Source of the DNA: a virus
Direction: 5' to 3' (one strand)
DNA: 64,000 nucleotides
Virus record (IMG/VR): IMGVR_UViG_3300022602_000029
Span: 1-64,000 of that record
Both the position numbers and the translations under genes were made by a program. The notes under the pieces were generated by a model. That model was given only the letters and a program-made list of their open reading frames with translations, searched no databases and was not told the origin of the DNA. Positions 59,407 to 64,000 of this stretch are shown piece by piece (position 1 is the first letter of the stretch; every line of letters begins with the position of its first letter).

Positions 59407-61782
59407 ATGGCAAAACAACAGATATTTACTAGCGATGTAACGCCCGGATCAGCGGGCACGGTCCTTTACAGCAACGGAACCAGCGTTTCGTGGGTATCCA
59501 CAGGCAGTTTGGGGATAGCCGGTGGGGGTGTCACGCAGATAGTAGCAGGCAACAACGTCACTATCAGTCCTTCAGGGGGTCAAGGAGCTGTAACTATATG
59601 CGCTGGCAGCGCCACCAGCGGCAGCCTAGGAACCTGCGGTCAGTTTCTAGTTATCAGTCCCACAAATAGCAGTAGCACCGGGGTTAATAATATAGCTATC
59701 GGCTGCTGTTCATTCAGCGCTAATACCACTGGTTGCAACAATCTAGCACTAGGTTACGGATCTCTAAGATCTAATACCATAGGCTCTTGCAACGTCGCAC
59801 TAGGTTTCTGCAGCCTCTACGCTAACACTACCGGTGGTTACAACACAGCAGTGGGCGCTAGGAGCCTATACTGCAACACTACTGGGGCCGCGAACACCGC
59901 AGTAGGTTACGCCAACCTCTTCAACAATACTAGCGGAGTTAATAATACGGCTATAGGTCAAGGCAGCCTCTACTCTAACACTACCGGCAGCTACAACACC
60001 GCAGTAGGTAGTGGCAGTCTCTGCGTTAACACATCTGGCACCAACAACACCGCAGTAGGAGTCAACAGTCTCTTCTCTAATATTATCGGTTCCAGTAACA
60101 CCGCAGTAGGTTTCGATAGTCTCACCAACAATACCCTTGGCAACGGTAACACCGCAGTAGGAACCTACGGCCTCTATGCCAACACTATTGGCTCTCGTAA
60201 CACCGCACTAGGCCCCTACAGCCTCTATTGCAATACCACTGGCATCAATAACACCGCACTAGGCTATAACAGCCTCTTAAACAATACCTATGGTAGCACC
60301 AACATAGCAGTAGGGTATGGTGCAGGCTCTAGTATTACAACAGGTATCGGTAATGTAATTTTAGGAAATTATGCTGGATCAGCCGCATTGGCATGTATAT
60401 TCGTGGTACAGGCAGGCAACTGCGTGAGACTATGCGTCAATAACAGCGGACTTTTTGTGAATGGATCTGCCATAAGTGGTGGGGGCGGTGCTAGCCTAGG
60501 TACCTGCTGCCAGTTCCTAGTTATCAGTCCAACAAATAGCAGTAGTACTGGCGCAAATAATATTGCTATTGGTTGCTGTTCATTAAGTGTGAATACCACC
60601 GGCTCTAATAACATAGCATTAGGTTATGGCTCATTGAAATCCAATACCACTGGCGGATGTAATACAGCAATAGGTTTTAACAGCCTCAAGTGCAACACCA
60701 CTGGCGGCTATAACACCGCAGTAGGCTATGGCAGTCTCGTCTGCAACACCACTGGCAACAGTAACGTCGCAGTAGGCCTTAAGGCTCTCTATGGAAACAC
60801 TATTGGCCTCTGTAACGTCGCAGTGGGTGTTAACAGTCTTCTATGCAACACCACCGGCTCTAATAACATAGCATTAGGATACGGAGCTTTAAAAGTTAAC
60901 ACTTCGGGTTGTAATAACTACGCAATAGGAATTTTAAGTATGTGCTCCAACACTACTGGATATAATAACGTAGCTATAGGACAAAACATATTGAGCTGTG
61001 CTACAGTTCCTTGTCTAACCGTAGCCATAGGAAACGGAGCTATTGGTTATAGTACTGCGCCTGCGAATAATGTCGCTATAGGCTCAAGTGCCGGCAGAGG
61101 CTATCCATTCCAGCCTGGTGGATATGGCAATATCAGTATAGGCGCAGGCGTCATGCAGAATATCTACAATGGTGGCTATAATATTGGCGTAGGTTTATAT
61201 AGCCTATATAGCAACACTACCGGTGCTTTTAATACTGCTATTGGAGGTTGTGCTTTATTTAATAATACCACCGGATGTGGTAATACGGCCCTTGGATTGG
61301 CTGCAGGTTGTTCACTAATCGGCGGATGCAACAATACCATGATAGGCTGTAATGCGCAGGCTGCATCAACTACCAGCTGTAACAGTATCACGCTAGGTGA
61401 TGGCAATATCACAAGCCTACGCAGTAATGTGCAGACTATCAGCACCTTATCTGATTGCCGTGATAAGACCTGTATCGCACCCATAGCTGTAGGATTGGAA
61501 TTCGTCCGTGCCCTACGTCCAGTGACTTTTACCTGGAACCGCAGAGACGGCAGCATGGTCGACAAGACTAGCAGTGGATTTATTGCGCAAGAACTAGATG
61601 AAGTACAGAATCGATTCACCGCCACTGACTATTTAAATCTGGTATTGAATGATAATCCTGATCGCTTAGAAGCCAACGCAGGAAATCTACTACCAGTGCT
61701 AGTACGAGCTATACAGGAGTTGTCTATAGAAAACGAAGATTTGAGATCCAGGATAGAGATCTTAGAAGGAAAGATAGTATAA
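59407..61782 (+). CDS. Fibre protein with 17-residue repeats and a C-terminal S74 self-cleaving chaperone domain
   Basis: The 791-residue product starts 'MAKQQIFTSDVTPGSAGTVL', then has two blocks of 'GxNNTAVGxxSLxxNTT' repeats (about residues 93-313 and 380-645). They are separated by 'ITTGIGNVILGNYAGSAALA' and 'CVRLCVNNSGLFVNG'. Residues 682-791 form an intramolecular chaperone (peptidase S74, endosialidase-type): 'LSDCRDKTCIAPI', 'ALRPVTFTWNRRDGSMVDKT', 'GFIAQELDEVQNRF' and 'LLPVLVRAIQELS'. Ser682 and Lys687 have the spacing of the known Ser/Lys catalytic pair, so self-cleavage is expected between Leu681 and Ser682 after trimerisation. The coiled-coil end (about 765-791) fits. This is the only complete 17-residue-repeat fibre here with an S74 domain. 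Confidence 0.92.
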   Translation: MAKQQIFTSDVTPGSAGTVLYSNGTSVSWVSTGSLGIAGGGVTQIVAGNNVTISPSGGQGAVTICAGSATSGSLGTCGQFLVISPTNSSSTGVNNIAIGCCSFSANTTGCNNLALGYGSLRSNTIGSCNVALGFCSLYANTTGGYNTAVGARSLYCNTTGAANTAVGYANLFNNTSGVNNTAIGQGSLYSNTTGSYNTAVGSGSLCVNTSGTNNTAVGVNSLFSNIIGSSNTAVGFDSLTNNTLGNGNTAVGTYGLYANTIGSRNTALGPYSLYCNTTGINNTALGYNSLLNNTYGSTNIAVGYGAGSSITTGIGNVILGNYAGSAALACIFVVQAGNCVRLCVNNSGLFVNGSAISGGGGASLGTCCQFLVISPTNSSSTGANNIAIGCCSLSVNTTGSNNIALGYGSLKSNTTGGCNTAIGFNSLKCNTTGGYNTAVGYGSLVCNTTGNSNVAVGLKALYGNTIGLCNVAVGVNSLLCNTTGSNNIALGYGALKVNTSGCNNYAIGILSMCSNTTGYNNVAIGQNILSCATVPCLTVAIGNGAIGYSTAPANNVAIGSSAGRGYPFQPGGYGNISIGAGVMQNIYNGGYNIGVGLYSLYSNTTGAFNTAIGGCALFNNTTGCGNTALGLAAGCSLIGGCNNTMIGCNAQAASTTSCNSITLGDGNITSLRSNVQTISTLSDCRDKTCIAPIAVGLEFVRALRPVTFTWNRRDGSMVDKTSSGFIAQELDEVQNRFTATDYLNLVLNDNPDRLEANAGNLLPVLVRAIQELSIENEDLRSRIEILEGKIV
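59683..60345 (+). repeat. 51-bp tandem repeat block (about 13 units)
   Basis: Units encode 'GxNNTAVGxxSLxxNTT' and are fairly uniform at the DNA level, close to the expanded units at 49350-51760. One unit (59827-59878) is identical over 52 bases to 63653-63704 in the next gene. Confidence 0.85.
60337..60454 (+). repeat. 118-bp direct repeat, identical to 63098-63215
   Basis: This block links repeat blocks in two neighbouring fibre genes and is identical over 118 bases at an offset of 2761. It encodes 'TTGIGNVILGNYAGSAALAC' and the following 'IFVVQAGNCVRLCVNNSGL'. Confidence 0.95.
60545..61330 (+). repeat. 51-bp tandem repeat block, second block of the S74 fibre
   Basis: About 13-15 units follow a copy of the 'QFLVISPTNSSSTGANNIAI' opening. 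The last units (61010-61330) are irregular in length and lead into the S74 domain. Confidence 0.85.
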
Positions 61783-61783
61783 C

Positions 61784-64000
61784 ATGACCATAGCATTTAA
61801 TCTAGCCACGCTGTTAACATCAACCACTAGCCTTTCAGTAGGAACGAGCACACTAGCACAGTGCGCGATTAATCTAGCAGGCGGCATGGCCTATGGACTA
61901 CACTATCAAATAGCACCAAATACCAGCGGATTCCTTTCGCCCCCAGCACAGGGTGCTTATTTGTATTCAAACGGCGGACAGCTCGGTTGGGTTCAAGGAA
62001 CATCTAGTACCATAGTAGGAGGCACTACTGGAGCCTTATTATATCAGGCCGCACCAGGCACGACCAGTTTTATAGGAATAGGATCTGCAGGCACAGTGCT
62101 ACAAAGCAATGGCACCACAGCTACATGGGTAACTACCGCATCATTGGGAATAAGCGGCGGTGGTGGAGGTGGTAGTGTCAGCCTAAACGCCTACTGTAGT
62201 TATTATATTACCAGCCCTACTATTAGTAGTAGCGGCGTCAACAACATAGCTATCGGTTGTTGTACCTTAAGCGCAAACTCCTGTGGGTCGGATAACTTCG
62301 CCATGGGGTATGGCGCACTTAGATCAAATACCTGTGGTTCAAATAATATAGCTATAGGACATAGCACCTTATTCAGTAATACCACTGGATGTGGTAACTT
62401 CGCCGCTGGTCGTGTAGCTTTATACAGGAACCTAACTGGAAACTATAACACTGCTTTTGGCTACGGCGCAATGTGTTCAAACACAGGCGGTATCAATAAC
62501 CTTGCCATCGGACAGTTTGCTATGGCTAGCAACACGATAGGTAGTAACAACCTTGCCATAGGACAGAGCGCACTAGCTTGTAATACTACCGGATGTTATA
62601 ACTTTGCCGTTGGTTGCCAAGCACTTCAAGCAAATACAACAGGTAATAGTAACTTTGCCGTTGGCGGATTCGGACCGTTAGTTAATAATACATCTGGTAG
62701 CAATAACATTGCTGTAGGTTACGGAGTATTGAGGTCCAATACCACCGGTAGCAATAACATCGCTCTAGGTTATAAATCATTATATGGTAACATCTTTGGC
62801 TGTAACAACATCGCTCTAGGTTACCAAAGCCTTAAGTGCAACACCTGTGGCTACTCGAACATCGCGGTAGGATATGGCAGTCTCTTCTGCAATACCACTG
62901 GCAGCTTGAACACCGCAGTAGGAACCTTCAGCCTCTGCGCCAACACCACCGGAATCAACAACACCGCAGTGGGCGCTAAGAGCCTATACTACAACACCAC
63001 CGGAGTTTACAACACCGCAATAGGCTATGGCAGTCTCTTCTGCAACACCACGGGTGCCTGCAACACCGTAGTAGGGTATGGTGCAGGATGCTGTATCACA
63101 ACAGGTATCGGTAATGTAATTTTAGGAAATTATGCTGGATCAGCCGCATTGGCATGTATATTCGTGGTACAGGCAGGCAACTGCGTGAGACTATGCGTCA
63201 ATAACAGCGGACTTTATGTAAACGGATCTGTTGTTGGTGGTGCTAGTCTAGGCACCTGCTGCCAGTTTCTAGTTATCAGTCCAACAAATAGCAGTAGTAC
63301 TGGCGCAAATAATATTGCTATTGGTTGCTGTTCTTTAAGTAATAATACTACCGGGTGTAACAATATAGCATTAGGTTATGGATCTCTTAAATGTAATACT
63401 ATCGGCATACTCAACACAGCTATAGGCTATAATACTCTCGCACTGAACACCACCGGCTGCAATAACACCGCGATAGGTGCCGGTAGCCTCTGCGCCAACA
63501 CCTCTGGCGTCAGCAACACCGCAGTAGGAGTCAACACTCTCATCTGTAACACTATCGGCATGTGTAACACCGCAGTAGGCTATGGCAGTCTCGCCTACAA
63601 TACCTCTGGCGGCTGTAACGTCGCATTAGGCTTCAGCAGCCTATACAATAATACTACCGGTGGTTACAACACAGCAGTGGGCGCTAGGAGCCTATACTGC
63701 AACATCTTCGGTCTGTATAACGTTGCAATAGGTTATAACAGCCTCTCCAACAACACTTGTGGTAATACAAACGTCGCCATAGGAATGTCTGCCCTCTACA
63801 ACAACACCACCGGCGTCTGTAACACCGCGATAGGCTATGGTAGCCTTTGTTTAAATAAGACCGGCTCTGCTAACGTCGCAGTGGGATATGGATCATTAGC
63901 TTATAACAGCAGTGGTACCTATAATACCGCAGTGGGTGTTATAGCCCTCAATAAAAATATCACCGGTTGCCTCAACGTCGCAATAGGTTATGGCAGCCTC
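61784..64000 (+). CDS. Fibre protein with 17-residue repeats (3' end outside window)
   Basis: The frame opens with ATG 1 base after the preceding stop and stays open for 739 codons to the window edge. There is no clear Shine-Dalgarno sequence, so coupling is likely. The N-terminus 'MTIAFNLATLLTSTTSLSVG' is followed by 'GWVQGTSSTIVGGTTGALLY' and 'LNAYCSYYITSPTISSSGVN' (to about residue 152), then 'GxNNIAIGxxxLxxNTT' repeats from residue 151. The repeats are interrupted at 63098-63300 by the same linker as in the preceding gene. It is clearly a paralogue of the preceding fibre, longer in its N-terminal domain. Whether it ends in an S74 domain lies outside the window. Confidence 0.9.
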   Translation, partial: MTIAFNLATLLTSTTSLSVGTSTLAQCAINLAGGMAYGLHYQIAPNTSGFLSPPAQGAYLYSNGGQLGWVQGTSSTIVGGTTGALLYQAAPGTTSFIGIGSAGTVLQSNGTTATWVTTASLGISGGGGGGSVSLNAYCSYYITSPTISSSGVNNIAIGCCTLSANSCGSDNFAMGYGALRSNTCGSNNIAIGHSTLFSNTTGCGNFAAGRVALYRNLTGNYNTAFGYGAMCSNTGGINNLAIGQFAMASNTIGSNNLAIGQSALACNTTGCYNFAVGCQALQANTTGNSNFAVGGFGPLVNNTSGSNNIAVGYGVLRSNTTGSNNIALGYKSLYGNIFGCNNIALGYQSLKCNTCGYSNIAVGYGSLFCNTTGSLNTAVGTFSLCANTTGINNTAVGAKSLYYNTTGVYNTAIGYGSLFCNTTGACNTVVGYGAGCCITTGIGNVILGNYAGSAALACIFVVQAGNCVRLCVNNSGLYVNGSVVGGASLGTCCQFLVISPTNSSSTGANNIAIGCCSLSNNTTGCNNIALGYGSLKCNTIGILNTAIGYNTLALNTTGCNNTAIGAGSLCANTSGVSNTAVGVNTLICNTIGMCNTAVGYGSLAYNTSGGCNVALGFSSLYNNTTGGYNTAVGARSLYCNIFGLYNVAIGYNSLSNNTCGNTNVAIGMSALYNNTTGVCNTAIGYGSLCLNKTGSANVAVGYGSLAYNSSGTYNTAVGVIALNKNITGCLNVAIGYGSL
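62234..64000 (+). repeat. 51-bp tandem repeat blocks in the last fibre gene (truncated)
   Basis: Units run from 62234 to about 63100 and again from about 63310 to the window end, separated by the 118-bp shared linker region. The downstream units are DNA-uniform like those of the neighbouring gene. Confidence 0.85.
63098..63215 (+). repeat. 118-bp direct repeat, identical to 60337-60454
   Basis: This is the second copy of the inter-block linker. Identity is perfect across all codon positions, and sequence on both sides resumes similarity after small differences. Confidence 0.95.

Noticed and set aside
1-64000. tRNA genes, insertion sequences, integrase or attachment sites
   Set aside because: Nothing with cloverleaf potential in the gaps, no transposase or integrase frames, and the direct repeats found are all inside fibre genes.

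Overview
The window is one long, gene-dense, plus-strand-only segment of a T4-superfamily tailed phage (contractile-tail, myovirus type), most like the T4-like phages of aquatic bacteria. The anchor is the head block in T4 order: portal (gp20), a small protein, an acidic prohead-core protein, prohead protease (gp21), scaffold (gp22) and major capsid protein (gp23). The host cannot be named from the sequence: there are no photosynthesis genes, tRNAs or other host-linked genes. No minus-strand gene looks real. No gene-free stretch exceeds about 165 bases; the longest gaps are 2728-2891, 6919-7057 and 10430-10549.

Layout. 1-702: 3' end of a virion protein. 707-6918: head morphogenesis block, closed by a strong intrinsic terminator (6938-6963). 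7058-10429: small structural or fibre proteins. 10550-24200: three large fibre-like proteins (1919, 1265 and 1226 aa) built from 'TGALVVxGGVGIGGxLYVGG' repeats. 24265-44971: receptor-binding-type genes with LamG-like, carbohydrate-binding-like and discoidin-like domains, interrupted by a 2873-aa fibre (26551-35172) made of about 130 copies of a 17-residue repeat. 44996-52585: a second giant (2529 aa) with about 118 such repeats. 52623-59359: a conserved virion protein, a small fibre protein, a glycine-rich tip-like protein, a fibre-assembly-chaperone-like protein, a 2OG-Fe(II) oxygenase and a small unknown. 59407-64000: two more 17-residue-repeat fibres, the first ending in an S74-type self-cleaving chaperone domain, the second cut by the window edge.

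How it fits together. Almost everything is a late virion gene. T4-type late promoter elements (consensus ATAAATA, best form TATAAATA) precede most transcription units. In several cases the element lies only 5-7 bases before the ATG, which implies leaderless mRNAs. Inside units, genes are coupled by ATGA or TAATG overlaps. About 55 kb of continuous sequence is devoted to fibre or adhesin proteins made from a small set of reused modules, with DNA-level signs of recent duplication and exchange of repeat units. The most interesting candidate system is this modular, expandable fibre locus with its embedded oxygenase, which has its own sigma70-like promoter.
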